A program made the position numbers and the translations under genes. Source: Candidatus Zymogenaceae bacterium (GTDB lineage: Bacteria > Desulfobacterota > Zymogenia > Zymogenales > Zymogenaceae). Taken from it: 64,000 nucleotides of DNA. A model generated the notes under the pieces. That model was not told the DNA's origin and did no database searches. It saw only the letters and a program-made list of their open reading frames with translations. Location: NCBI GenBank assembly GCA_016933535.1, contig JAFGAS010000052.1:62001-126000 (forward strand). Reading direction: 5' to 3'. Shown here one piece after another: positions 53,966 to 61,807 of the stretch (the stretch's first letter is position 1; every line of letters starts with the position of its first letter).

Positions 53966-54166
53966 ATGACGACCATAAAAATAGAGGGAATGACGTGTAA
54001 CCACTGCGTTATGGCGGTGACAAGGGCCCTGGAGGAAATCGATGGGATCAAAAACGTCAAGGTGGACCTCAAGAAGGGCCGGGCGACGTTCGACGAGGCC
54101 CAACCGGTCGACATGAAAACCATAAGGGAAAAAGTCGAGGATGCGGGCTACCGGGTAGCGCCATAG
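53966..54166 (+). CDS. Heavy-metal-associated (CopZ-like) protein
   Basis: A 66-residue HMA domain protein with the metal site GMTCNHCVMAV (C11, C14) in a beta-alpha-beta-beta-alpha-beta fold. Such proteins carry copper or other soft metals. No copper ATPase lies next to it in this window. GAGGTGACC before the ATG is a good ribosome site. About 130 bases separate it from sufC. Confidence 0.93.
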   Translation: MTTIKIEGMTCNHCVMAVTRALEEIDGIKNVKVDLKKGRATFDEAQPVDMKTIREKVEDAGYRVAP

Positions 54167-54303
54167 GCGCGCGATACAAAGACGGTGGGTTATACTCCAT
54201 GCGGATGTCCCTATTTTGGCCATATGTGAAAAAAAGATTAACAGGGACGCCGGAATAGACTACAATAGACGTGTATTATATATCATACGGGAGACCGGCC
54301 AAT

Positions 54304-55062
54304 ATGCTGCACATAGAAGATCTCAAAGTACAGATCGAAGGACGGGTAGTGCTCGACGGGGTTAACCTGGACGTGCCTGAGGGCAAAACGCACGTGCTGT
54401 TCGGTCCCAACGGTTCCGGCAAGACCTCGCTGCTGATGACCATCATGGGTTTTGAGGAGTATAAGGTCTTGCGGGGCAAGATCTATTTCAGGGGAGAGGA
54501 TATCACCGGTCTTCCGATTCACGAGCGGGCAAAACTCGGCATCGGGATGTCGTTTCAGCGCCCCCCCTCCGTCGATGGACTGAAACTCGGGGAGTTGATA
54601 CACCTCATCGGGTGCGAGGAAGACAAGGTGGAAGAGATCGCATCCGAGATCAAGTTTGAGCATTTCCTGAATCGGGATGTAAATGTCGGGTTTTCAGGAG
54701 GAGAGATCAAGCGGTCGGAACTCCTGCAGCTCATGGCCCAACAGCCGGATTTGCTGCTGTTTGACGAGCCGGAATCGGGAGTGGATCTGGAGAGTATCGT
54801 GCTCATCGGCAAGACGATCAGTGATCTGCTCAAGGAACGGGACGGAGGCGGAAGGCGCTACTGCCTCAAGAAGGAGCGGGAGAAACGTAAACGGTCGGGG
54901 CTTATCATCACCCATACCGGCCATATTCTTGATTACGTTGATGCAGATGAGGGACACGTTATATATAACGGTCGTATTGCCTGCGAGGCTAATCCGCGGG
55001 AGATACTGAGGGAGATCTCCGCCAACGGCTATGAGGAGTGTCTCAGATGTCTGACTCAATAG
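54304..55062 (+). CDS. sufC: SufC-type ABC ATPase for FeS cluster assembly
   Basis: A 252-residue ABC ATPase. Walker A is FGPNGSGKTSLL, the signature FSGGEIKRSELLQL and Walker B LLLFDEPESGVD. FSGGEIKR rather than LSGGQ marks the SufC branch. A Lys/Arg-rich stretch (RRYCLKKEREKRKRSG) is inserted before the switch region THTGHILDYV, longer than in E. coli. ATG 54304 is taken; the open frame starts 11 codons earlier without a site. SufC drives the scaffold SufB, encoded just downstream with a 16-base overlap. No sufA, sufD, sufS or sufE is present. Confidence 0.93.
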   Translation: MLHIEDLKVQIEGRVVLDGVNLDVPEGKTHVLFGPNGSGKTSLLMTIMGFEEYKVLRGKIYFRGEDITGLPIHERAKLGIGMSFQRPPSVDGLKLGELIHLIGCEEDKVEEIASEIKFEHFLNRDVNVGFSGGEIKRSELLQLMAQQPDLLLFDEPESGVDLESIVLIGKTISDLLKERDGGGRRYCLKKEREKRKRSGLIITHTGHILDYVDADEGHVIYNGRIACEANPREILREISANGYEECLRCLTQ

Positions 55063-56222
55063 ATAACAAGAAGATCGTCGATCGGTTCGCCGGTGAAAAA
55101 AGGGAACATTCCTATATCGAAGACCTCGATTCGGTTTCCACGGCCGATAAGGAGCGGATGCGCCTGGCGGGGATCGATACAACCACACGGGAGCGCTCCG
55201 CCACGTACCTCCAGAAGGACCACAGCCTGGTGCACTGTAACGTCACCCAGGAGGGCCTGGAGGTCATGGATATCAAGACGGCGCTTGAAACCCACGGCTG
55301 GCTTAATGAATACGTCTGGCGCCTGGTAAAGCCGGATAAGGACGAGTTTACCAAGCAGGCCGATGAAGTGCCGCATCTCGGATATTTCATCCGGGCGCTG
55401 CCGGGGGTCAAATCACTCTCACCGGTACAGGCCTGTCTCTACCTGGCTACCGACAGTATTTCGCAGAACGTCCACAACATCATCATCGCCGAGGAGGGCT
55501 CCAATCTCCATATCATCACGGGATGTTCCACCGCGCCGGGGGTGGCGTCCGGGCTCCATATCGGCGTGTCGGAATTTTACGTCAAGAAGGGGGCAACGGT
55601 CTCGTTTACGATGATCCACAACTGGTCCGAAGGCGTGGTGGTGCGGCCGCGGTCTTCCATACGGGTTGAGGAAAACGGGCGGTTTATCAACAACTACATC
55701 GTCCTGAACCCCGTCGAATCGATCCAGATGTACCCCTCCACCCACCTGGTCGGTGATAACGCCGTGACAAGTCTCAACTCGATCCTCGTGGCGCCAAAGG
55801 GCTCCCACCTTGATATCGGCGGCCGAGCCGTCCTTTCGGGAAAAAACACGCGGGCCGAGATTATCGCCCGGGCCATCACCACCGGGGGGACGATCTATTC
55901 CCGCGGGCAAATCGTCGGCGAGGTCCCGGGGGTCAAGGCCCACCTTGAATGCAAGGGCCTGATACTCGAGGGCGGGGGATCCATCATCGCAATACCCGAA
56001 CTGGAGGGAAGGGCCGAAGACCTGGAGCTCTCGCACGAGGCCGCTGTGGGACGCATTAACCAGTCGGAAATCAATTACCTCATGGCCCGGGGATTAACCG
56101 AGGACGAGGCCGTCGGGGTGATCGTACGGGGCTTTCTGCACGTCGATATCGAGGGACTGCCGCCGGAGCTCAAAGAAGAGATCAGCCGAAATATCCAGAA
56201 GAGCCAGAAGGAGTATCTCTAA
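55047..56222 (+). CDS. sufB: SufB/SufD-family FeS scaffold protein
   Basis: A 391-residue SufBD protein. The central beta-helix is seen in ATDSISQNVHNIIIAEEGS, GCSTAPGVASGLHIGVSEFYVKKG and LNSILVAPKGSHLDIGGRAV, followed by the C-terminal SHEAAVGRINQSEINYLMARGLTEDEA. Short archaeal-type SufB proteins with SufC alone form the minimal Suf system thought to be ancestral. The start is ATG 55047 (AGGAG nine bases before) inside the end of sufC. The usual SufB N-terminal region is much reduced. Confidence 0.93.
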   Translation: MSDSIDNKKIVDRFAGEKREHSYIEDLDSVSTADKERMRLAGIDTTTRERSATYLQKDHSLVHCNVTQEGLEVMDIKTALETHGWLNEYVWRLVKPDKDEFTKQADEVPHLGYFIRALPGVKSLSPVQACLYLATDSISQNVHNIIIAEEGSNLHIITGCSTAPGVASGLHIGVSEFYVKKGATVSFTMIHNWSEGVVVRPRSSIRVEENGRFINNYIVLNPVESIQMYPSTHLVGDNAVTSLNSILVAPKGSHLDIGGRAVLSGKNTRAEIIARAITTGGTIYSRGQIVGEVPGVKAHLECKGLILEGGGSIIAIPELEGRAEDLELSHEAAVGRINQSEINYLMARGLTEDEAVGVIVRGFLHVDIEGLPPELKEEISRNIQKSQKEYL

Positions 56223-57184
56223 TGCTCGTGCTGGGTATTTCAGGAAGCCCGCGCAGGGGCGGAAACACCGATGAACTGCTCGCCGCGTTCCTAAAAGAGT
56301 CTCAGTCCCTCGGGGCCGAAACAAAAGAAATCATCCCGTCATCCATGACGATCAAACCCTGTATCGAGTGCCGAACATGCGAAAAGACGGGGTTTTGTTC
56401 TCTTGACGACGATATGCAGCGGGTCTACGGCCTGCTGTGGAGGGCCGACGTGATCGCCGCTGCAAGCCCGATATTTTTCTACAGCGTAACGGCCTATCTC
56501 AAGGCACTGATAGACAGGACCCAGTGCCTCTGGGCCAGGCGCCGTTTGCTCAAGCTGACAGATCCCGGGGCGCGCTCCCGTAAGGGGCTATTTCTATCGG
56601 TCGGGGCCACAAGGGGAGAAAAGCTCTTCGAGGGCGCGGCATTGACGATGAAATACTTCTTCGATGCGGTGGGTGCGGCGTTTGTCGGGGGGCTCTACTA
56701 TCGGAAGATCGAGCATCCCGGCGATATCGTGAAACACCCGACGGCGGCTTCCGACGCTCGGGCGCTTGCCGGGGCGGTCGTAGGGCCGTTAATTGCGCGA
56801 AAAAAAATTCTCTACCTCTGCCGCGAGAACGCCTGCCGGAGCCAGATGGCCTGGGGATTTACCCGGTTACTCGCCGGCGATCGGATCGAGGCCGTGAGTG
56901 CCGGCGATACGCCGGCCGCCGAGGTCAACGCCGATATGGTCGCGGTTATGGCCGAGCGGGGGATCGATATGGGTTTCGTCCGCCCCGGGTCCATTGCCGA
57001 CGCGATTGCACCGGGTGAGCCTGCCGTCATCGTGTCGATGGGGTGCATGGATGCCTGCCCGGTGGTACCGGGAGCCGAGATCATGGACTGGGGGCTTGCC
57101 GACCCCGCCGGAAAGCCCATTGAATTTATGCGGGAGATGCGCGACGATATAGAGCGCAGGGTCAGGGAACTAATCGGTTCGTGA
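56222..57184 (+). CDS. Fusion: NADPH-dependent FMN reductase (flavodoxin fold) + ArsC-type LMW arsenate reductase
   Basis: A 320-residue two-domain protein. Residues 1-185 are a flavodoxin-like iron-sulfur-flavoprotein-style domain (GISGSPRRGGNTDELLAAF and CIECRTCEKTGFC). Residues 192-320 are a low-molecular-weight-phosphatase-type ArsC: the active-site loop CRENACRS (C200, R206), then MGCMDACPVVPG (two more redox cysteines) and DWGLADPAGKP. The cysteines match the type that uses C-x3-C. The fusion suggests that reducing power from flavin could reach ArsC within one chain. It starts on the last base of the sufB stop codon, which ties it to FeS genes. No other ars gene is seen here. Confidence 0.88.
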   Translation: MLVLGISGSPRRGGNTDELLAAFLKESQSLGAETKEIIPSSMTIKPCIECRTCEKTGFCSLDDDMQRVYGLLWRADVIAAASPIFFYSVTAYLKALIDRTQCLWARRRLLKLTDPGARSRKGLFLSVGATRGEKLFEGAALTMKYFFDAVGAAFVGGLYYRKIEHPGDIVKHPTAASDARALAGAVVGPLIARKKILYLCRENACRSQMAWGFTRLLAGDRIEAVSAGDTPAAEVNADMVAVMAERGIDMGFVRPGSIADAIAPGEPAVIVSMGCMDACPVVPGAEIMDWGLADPAGKPIEFMREMRDDIERRVRELIGS

Positions 57185-57261
57185 CCGTATCCGCATTTTC
57201 TTTTTGTCGATAGTCAAGGGTAATGGTACATCATAAAGAGAAAAACTGAGGAGGTTATCGC

Positions 57262-57420
57262 ATGGATAAGTATGTCTGCACGGTTTGCGGTTATGTCTAT
57301 GATCCCGAAAAGGGCGACCCCGAAGGGGATATCGCGCCCGGCACCTCGTTTGAGAAGCTTCCCGATGACTGGACGTGTCCGGTTTGCGGGGCGGCAAAGA
57401 GCGAGTTCGAAAAGGAATAA
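57262..57420 (+). CDS. Rubredoxin
   Basis: A 52-residue rubredoxin with both iron-binding loops, [10 protein letters not shown] and [11 protein letters not shown], each CxxCG. It carries one Fe in a Cys4 site and passes electrons to desulfoferrodoxin or rubrerythrin, both encoded 4-6 kb downstream. GAGGAGG lies just before ATG 57262. It precedes the selenoglutaredoxin gene by 32 bases. Confidence 0.97.
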   Translation: MDKYVCTVCGYVYDPEKGDPEGDIAPGTSFEKLPDDWTCPVCGAAKSEFEKE

Positions 57421-57452
57421 TAAGATTATCGTAGATTCAAAGGAGCATAGTC

Positions 57453-57701
57453 ATGGAAGAGCCGAAGGTAACCGTCTATTCGACCCCTACCTGACCCTAC
57501 TGTAAAAAGGTGAAAGAGTTTCTTTTACAAAAAGGGATTACGTTTACGGACCATGACGTCACTACGGATAAGGCCGCCCTCGAGGAGATGCGTAAAATCA
57601 CCCAGGGAGGGCTCTCGGTTCCGGTGATTCATATCGCCGATGAGATTATCGTGGGCTTTGACGAAGAGCGGATCAGGAAGGCGCTCGATATAAAGCAGTA
57701 A
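57453..57701 (+). CDS. Selenocysteine-containing glutaredoxin-like protein (U-x-x-C), UGA recoded
   Basis: An 82-residue glutaredoxin/NrdH-like protein interrupted by one in-frame TGA. From ATG 57453 (AGGAG upstream) the frame reads VTVYSTPT, TGA (57492-57494), PYCKKVKEFLLQKGITF and on through the thioredoxin-fold signature GLSVPVIHIADEIIVGF to TAA at 57701. The TGA stands exactly where the first active-site Cys of the CPYC motif should be, so it is read as Sec14: UPYC, with resolving Cys17. A stem-loop fitting a bacterial SECIS follows at once. A pseudogene is unlikely: the frame is otherwise intact and conserved. No selA/B/C/D lies here to confirm decoding. Next to a Grx-TrxR fusion that could reduce it. 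Confidence 0.88.
57501..57529 (+). promoter_or_regulatory. Bacterial SECIS-like stem-loop
   Basis: TGTAAAA (57501-57507) pairs with TTTTACA (57523-57529); after a one-sided AGGT bulge, GAAA (57512-57515) pairs with TTTC (57519-57522) around a GAG loop. The apical loop begins with G and sits 21 bases after the UGA, inside the range seen for bacterial SECIS elements; the bulge ends in U next to the apical helix as in E. coli fdhF. It also encodes the protein. Confidence 0.72.
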
Positions 57702-57850
57702 GGGAAAATCCTGGACCGACCTTTTGCGTTGACCCGCACTTTCGGATCCGGCGGGGCCAAGGCGGGCGGGCGCATCCGCCCCGCCGCACCGTCATCGCTC
57801 ACGGTCGGCAGTAACCGGCCGCGTGGCGCTACCGCCGGAGGAGTATTGCC

Positions 57851-59038
57851 ATGAAAAAGGTTGCTATTTATACCCTTGCGGGGTGCCCCTTCTGTATTCG
57901 GGCCAAGAGTTTCCTTACCGAAAAGGGGATCGAGTACGAAGAGACAGAGGTAACGCCCCGATCCCGGCAATGGGAGGCAATGAAGAAGGCGACCGGGGGC
58001 GGCTCACTTCCGCAGATCGTTATCGATGAAAAGCCGATCGGTGGGTACGGGGACCTGATCCACCTTGAGGCAACGGGCGAGCTCTATGAGCTCCTCGACA
58101 AGCCGCTTACCGAAAAACCACCTCCATTGTACGACGTCATCATCATCGGCGGGGGGCCGGCGGGCCTGTCGGCGGCCGTCTATGCCGCCAGAAAAATGAT
58201 GAAGACGATCCTCATATCTAAAAACATCGGGGGACAGGTAACCGACACCTTTGACATCGAAAACTATCTGGGCTTTTCGGAAATTGAGACTGCCGACCTC
58301 ATCGGTAGATTCGAGGAGCACGTGGTCAAGTATGGAGTAAAAAAACTCGTAGGTCCCGAGGTGGTGTCGCTGGACCTTACCGGAAAAATAAAGAAGGTGT
58401 TTGTCGACGACGGTAAGATTTGTCTCGGGCGCACGATCATCCTTGCCATGGGCAAACGTCCGCGGCCGCTTAACGTACCGGGGGAAAAGGAGCTGGTGGG
58501 CAAGGGGGTCGCGTATTGCTCCACGTGCGACGCGCCGCTTTTTGCTGACATGGATACGGCGGTAGTCGGCGGGGGCAACTCGGCGCTGGAGGCGGCGCTG
58601 GATCTGGCCAACGTGGCGCGCAAGGTATACCTTATCTCGATCACGCCGCTGACGGGAGACCCGATCCTCGTGGATAAGCTGAAATCGTCGGGAAAGGTGG
58701 AGGTGTTTACCGAGTACTCGACCAATAGGATCATCGGGCAGCAGGTGGTCGAGGGCATCGAGATACAGGGTCTGGACGAAAAAAAAACCAGGCGGCTGGA
58801 CGTCCAGGGCGTCTTCATCGAGATCGGGCTCCTTCCCAATTCCGACCTTGTGGTCGATACGCTCAACGTCAACAAGACCGGCGAGATCCTGGTCGACTGT
58901 GAATGCCGAACGGGAATCTCGGGCGTCTTTGCGGCAGGAGACGTTACCGACGTTCCCTTCAAGCAGGTGATTATCGCCGCGGGTGAGGGGGCAAAGGCGG
59001 CACTGTCGGCGTATAACTTTCTCATGAAACAGATATAG
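57851..59038 (+). CDS. Glutaredoxin-thioredoxin reductase fusion flavoprotein
   Basis: A 395-residue protein joining two redox modules. Residues 1-85 are a glutaredoxin with C12-P-F-C15 (TLAGCPFCIRA) and GGSLPQIVIDEKPIGGYGDL. After a short proline linker, residues 93-395 are a thioredoxin-reductase-like flavoprotein: FAD motif IIIGGGPAGLSAAVYAARK, redox pair C223-STC226 (YCSTCDAPLF), NADPH motif VVGGGNSALEAAL and FAD end GVFAAGDVTDVPF. The order is the reverse of AhpF only in the disulfide domain type. It can likely take NAD(P)H electrons through FAD and CxxC to its own Grx and outward, perhaps to the selenoglutaredoxin 150 bases upstream or to Tpx. Confidence 0.93.
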   Translation: MKKVAIYTLAGCPFCIRAKSFLTEKGIEYEETEVTPRSRQWEAMKKATGGGSLPQIVIDEKPIGGYGDLIHLEATGELYELLDKPLTEKPPPLYDVIIIGGGPAGLSAAVYAARKMMKTILISKNIGGQVTDTFDIENYLGFSEIETADLIGRFEEHVVKYGVKKLVGPEVVSLDLTGKIKKVFVDDGKICLGRTIILAMGKRPRPLNVPGEKELVGKGVAYCSTCDAPLFADMDTAVVGGGNSALEAALDLANVARKVYLISITPLTGDPILVDKLKSSGKVEVFTEYSTNRIIGQQVVEGIEIQGLDEKKTRRLDVQGVFIEIGLLPNSDLVVDTLNVNKTGEILVDCECRTGISGVFAAGDVTDVPFKQVIIAAGEGAKAALSAYNFLMKQI

Positions 59039-59047
59039 GGACATATT

Positions 59048-59815
59048 GTGGAACCGAAACAAGGGGATTACGGCGGCCTTGAACGATATCTCGTCCAGAC
59101 GCTGGGGCTTGACGATCATCCAATCGGCTTTCATTACACAAACAGCCCCCCCGAAGGTGCGCTTACGGTCACCAGGAAGAGCCGCGTATGCCTCTACCCG
59201 TTTCTGAACCAGGTCAGGAAGGGTAAGACCGCCTACTTTTCGCGAGAATGGAAGGCATGCCGGGGAGGCGCTTTCTATACCGGCTACAAGAAGAGCCTCA
59301 TGAAGGGCGTTGGGAAGTTTCTCTCCACCGGAATCCCCAACCTGATGCCGGGCGAACGCTACAAGAAAAATCCCGAGCTCGGCGAAGAGACGGCCGCCCT
59401 CATGGAATATGTCCCGGCCGCCGCCGACTATCTCGTCTTTCGACCCCTCGGCGCCTTTACCGAACATGATCCGCCGGAGGCGGCCGTGATATTCGGAAAC
59501 GCCGACGTCATGGGCGCCCTGCTTTTCCTTGCCAATTACGCGCGGCCCGGCAGGGATAACGTCATCGTCCAGTTTTCCTCCGGCTGCTACAGCCTGCTTA
59601 CCGAGCCCCGGGTGCAGGCGCGCCGCGAAGTCCCGCAGGCCGTCCTCGGGAGCTTTGACATCACGTGCCGCCCCTATCTTGACCCCTGCACGATGACCTT
59701 CTCGGTTCCGAACGGGATGCTCTGGGAAATGGCCGCCGAGATTCCCGAGAGTTTCCTGGTCATCGATCCCTGGATGAAGGTCCGGGGGAGAAGCTCCCGT
59801 GGAGTTTCCCGATAG
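59048..59815 (+). CDS. DUF169 family protein
   Basis: A 255-residue DUF169 protein. Its signature appears as DDHPIGFHYTNSPPEG, then CLYPFLNQVRKGKTAYFSREWKACRGG with conserved cysteines, and LVFRPLGAFTEHDPPEAAVIFGNADVM. Members are common in anaerobic bacteria and methanogens and are of unknown function; the conserved Cys and the context here suggest a role near redox or FeS chemistry. GTG start at 59048, nine bases after the fusion gene. Confidence 0.85.
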   Translation: MEPKQGDYGGLERYLVQTLGLDDHPIGFHYTNSPPEGALTVTRKSRVCLYPFLNQVRKGKTAYFSREWKACRGGAFYTGYKKSLMKGVGKFLSTGIPNLMPGERYKKNPELGEETAALMEYVPAAADYLVFRPLGAFTEHDPPEAAVIFGNADVMGALLFLANYARPGRDNVIVQFSSGCYSLLTEPRVQARREVPQAVLGSFDITCRPYLDPCTMTFSVPNGMLWEMAAEIPESFLVIDPWMKVRGRSSRGVSR

Positions 59816-60497
59816 CCTCATACCGGGACGGTTCCTTGAGCGCCCCAACAGGTTTTTGACCGTAATAGACTGTGATGGCCGACAGGTCCAGGCACACCTT
59901 CCAAATACCGGAAGGCTCCGGGAGATCCTTGTTCCCGGCAGGCCCGTCTACCTTTCCCGCGCACACGATTCAAACCGAAAGACCCAATACTCCCTCATGC
60001 TGGCCGAGATGGATTGCGGGCTGGTGTGTCTCGACTCCAACGTACCCACCATCGTCGCGGCTCAATTTATCGCGGAAGGTCTTTTTGGGCCTGCGGCGGG
60101 CTACGAGACCGTCAGGCGGGAGGTAGCGATGATGGGTTCTCGATACGACCTGTTGGCGTCACGGGCGGGGTTTGTCGATCTCATCGTTGAGGTCAAGGGG
60201 GTTACTCTCGTCCGAGGGGGCCGGGCGCTCTTCCCCGATGCGCCCACCGAGCGCGGGACGCGTCACGTCGAGGGACTCGCCAAGGCGCGCGAACGGGGGG
60301 TTCGGGCCGCGGTTATATTTATGGTCATGAGATCGGACGCGGATTCGTTTCGGCCTAACAGCGATAGCGATCCTCGATTTTTCCGCGCGCTCGGCGGGGC
60401 ATTTGCGATGGGCGTGGAGGTATACGCGCTCTCGTGCCGGGTAACAAGGCGGGGCGTATGGGTAGACCGTGAAATCGAGGTTGACCTTTCGGGTTAG
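59799..60497 (+). CDS. sfsA: SfsA sugar-fermentation-stimulation-like nuclease
   Basis: A 232-residue SfsA protein with an OB-like N-terminus (FPDSLIPGRFLERPNRFLTVI, VQAHLPNTGRLREILVPGRPV) and a nuclease-like core (SRYDLLASRAGFVDLIVEVKGVTL and FPDAPTERGTRHVEGL). SfsA is a DNA-binding protein with an endonuclease fold; its cell role is poorly known. GTG 59799 follows GGGGGAGAAG, overlapping DUF169 by 17 bases. Confidence 0.93.
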   Translation: MEFPDSLIPGRFLERPNRFLTVIDCDGRQVQAHLPNTGRLREILVPGRPVYLSRAHDSNRKTQYSLMLAEMDCGLVCLDSNVPTIVAAQFIAEGLFGPAAGYETVRREVAMMGSRYDLLASRAGFVDLIVEVKGVTLVRGGRALFPDAPTERGTRHVEGLAKARERGVRAAVIFMVMRSDADSFRPNSDSDPRFFRALGGAFAMGVEVYALSCRVTRRGVWVDREIEVDLSG

Positions 60498-60604
60498 GTG
60501 ATCGGGCGGTATCTCGGGGTGGAGGAATCGCGGCAACGCGTATCGTGACGTATCAGGCCGATGATCTTCAGCTAAGAAAAGGTGGGAACAGGGGGCCGCC
60601 GGGC

Positions 60605-60633
60605 TTGACACGGGCCGGGGTGGTGGATATAAT
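60605..60633 (+). promoter_or_regulatory. Consensus sigma-70 promoter of tpx
   Basis: A perfect TTGACA (60605-60610), a 17-base spacer and a perfect TATAAT (60628-60633). The start of transcription would fall near 60640, inside the palindrome 60639-60660. Full consensus plus an overlapping palindrome is typical of a promoter held by a repressor. Confidence 0.85.
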
Positions 60634-60638
60634 AGTGT

Positions 60639-60660
60639 AATAATAGTGATAACTATTATT
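60639..60660. promoter_or_regulatory. Palindromic operator over the tpx transcription start (Fur/PerR-like style)
   Basis: AATAATAGT (60639-60647) and ACTATTATT (60652-60660) are perfect inverted arms around GATA. A second, overlapping pair ATAAC/GTTAT follows. The A/T-rich look is like Fur/PerR family boxes, and a peroxide-responsive repressor would fit a peroxidase gene. The regulator is inferred. Confidence 0.65.
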
Positions 60661-60730
60661 GTTATAGAAATAATACATTTTTCGATCAAAATATGGTATA
60701 TTTGACCGATGTGAATAAGGAGGAGCAGCC

Positions 60731-61246
60731 ATGAAAGAGAGAACGGGAATCATCACCATGGGCGGCATACCCCTCACGCTCCTCGGCAACGAGGTGAACA
60801 TCGGAGATCGGGCACCGGACTTCGTCGCGATCGACAACAACCTCGGCCTTTTCAGGCTTTCTTCCCTGAAGGGCAAGATTATTATTATCTCGGCCGTTCC
60901 ATCCCTCGATACCCCGGTATGTGATCTGGAAACGCGGCGATTCAACGAGGAGGCGGCCGGCTTGTCACAAGATGTGGAGATCATCACGATCAGCATGGAT
61001 CTTCCCTTTGCGCAGAAACGCTGGTGTGCGGCGGCCGGCGTAGAGAGGGTCAAGACCTATTCCGACCACCGCGACGCCGATTTTGGGGAAAAATACGGCG
61101 TTTTGACAAAAGAAACACGGCTCCTGGCCCGAGCGGTCTTTGTCGTCGATCGAGAAGGGACGATACGTCATATCGAGGTCCTCGGCGATATATCGCATGA
61201 GCCTCATTACGACGCGATCCTTACGGCCGTCGCGCAACTCACATAA
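60731..61246 (+). CDS. tpx: Thiol peroxidase
   Basis: A 171-residue atypical 2-Cys peroxiredoxin. The peroxidatic cysteine is C64 in SLDTPVCDLETRRFNE and the resolving one C99 in KRWCAAAG. It reduces hydrogen peroxide and alkyl hydroperoxides using thioredoxin-like partners, here perhaps the Grx-TrxR fusion. GGAGGAG precedes the ATG at 60731. It has its own consensus promoter and operator. Confidence 0.96.
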   Translation: MKERTGIITMGGIPLTLLGNEVNIGDRAPDFVAIDNNLGLFRLSSLKGKIIIISAVPSLDTPVCDLETRRFNEEAAGLSQDVEIITISMDLPFAQKRWCAAAGVERVKTYSDHRDADFGEKYGVLTKETRLLARAVFVVDREGTIRHIEVLGDISHEPHYDAILTAVAQLT

Positions 61247-61273
61247 CCGGCCGGCGCGATATAACGGCCGGCA

Positions 61274-61302
61274 TTGACGCGTACGGGGGAGTCACGTATA
61301 AA
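61274..61302 (+). promoter_or_regulatory. Promoter of the Rieske gene
   Basis: TTGACG (61274-61279), 17-base spacer, TATAAA (61297-61302), about 27 bases before ATG 61329. Five of six matches in both boxes. Confidence 0.75.
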
Positions 61303-61328
61303 ATAGTGGACTTAAAAAGGAGGGAGAA

Positions 61329-61745
61329 ATGACAGATGGAATATCACGACGAGGTTTTCTCGGTGCAGTATTAACGATAGCGGCAGTCCTGGGAATCGGC
61401 AGGTCGGCTCGGGTGTACGGGGCCGGTTCCGGTGAAAAGTGGATCCCGGCGGGCAAGTCGAGCGATTACACCCCAGGACAGGCCAAACTGTTTAAAGACG
61501 AGAAACTCTATGTCATCCGAAAGGAAACGGGATTTGAGGCGATGAGCGCCAAGTGCACGCATTTTGGCTGCGTGGTCGACCGGCAGGCGGACGGGACGTA
61601 CCTGTGCCCCTGTCACAAGTCGACATTCGACGCCAGGGGGCTGAATACCCACGGTCCCGCCAAGAAGCCCCTCGTCTGGTATCAGACCAAGGAAGAAGGA
61701 GGCTCGGTTTTCGTCAACATCAAGGGGATCGTCGAGCCTAAGTAA
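61329..61745 (+). CDS. Tat-exported Rieske [2Fe-2S] protein
   Basis: A 138-residue Rieske protein with an N-terminal twin-arginine signal (SRRGFLGAVLTIAAVLGIG), so it is exported folded, probably anchored by that helix. The cluster motifs are CTHFGCVVD (Cys-x-His) and CPCHKSTFDARG (Cys-x2-His). Rieske proteins of this kind join cytochrome b-type quinol oxidases, but no cytochrome b gene is adjacent. It lies alone between tpx and desulfoferrodoxin with its own promoter, which may mean a role in oxygen-stress electron transfer. Confidence 0.93.
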   Translation: MTDGISRRGFLGAVLTIAAVLGIGRSARVYGAGSGEKWIPAGKSSDYTPGQAKLFKDEKLYVIRKETGFEAMSAKCTHFGCVVDRQADGTYLCPCHKSTFDARGLNTHGPAKKPLVWYQTKEEGGSVFVNIKGIVEPK

Positions 61746-61755
61746 CCGGATGGTA

Positions 61756-61784
61756 TTGAGCCCGGTGTAACGCTCTTATGTATT
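61756..61784 (+). promoter_or_regulatory. Weak candidate promoter for desulfoferrodoxin
   Basis: TTGAGC (61756-61761) and TGTATT (61779-61784) are 17 bases apart, 24 bases before ATG 61808. Confidence 0.4.
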
Positions 61785-61807
61785 TTAATTATTGAGGATA
61801 AGAATAA

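Noticed and set aside
57510..57701. A 63-codon gene starting at an internal GTG
   Set aside because: It is the C-terminal part of the selenoglutaredoxin; the upstream half carries the start, ribosome site and active site.
57792..57850. A separate small gene before the Grx-TrxR fusion
   Set aside because: No start with ribosome site and no coherent product; it is the leader of the fusion gene.
58004..59848. 614-codon antisense open frame over the Grx-TrxR and DUF169 genes
   Set aside because: Shadow frame: the plus-strand proteins have clear motifs and ribosome sites, this one none.
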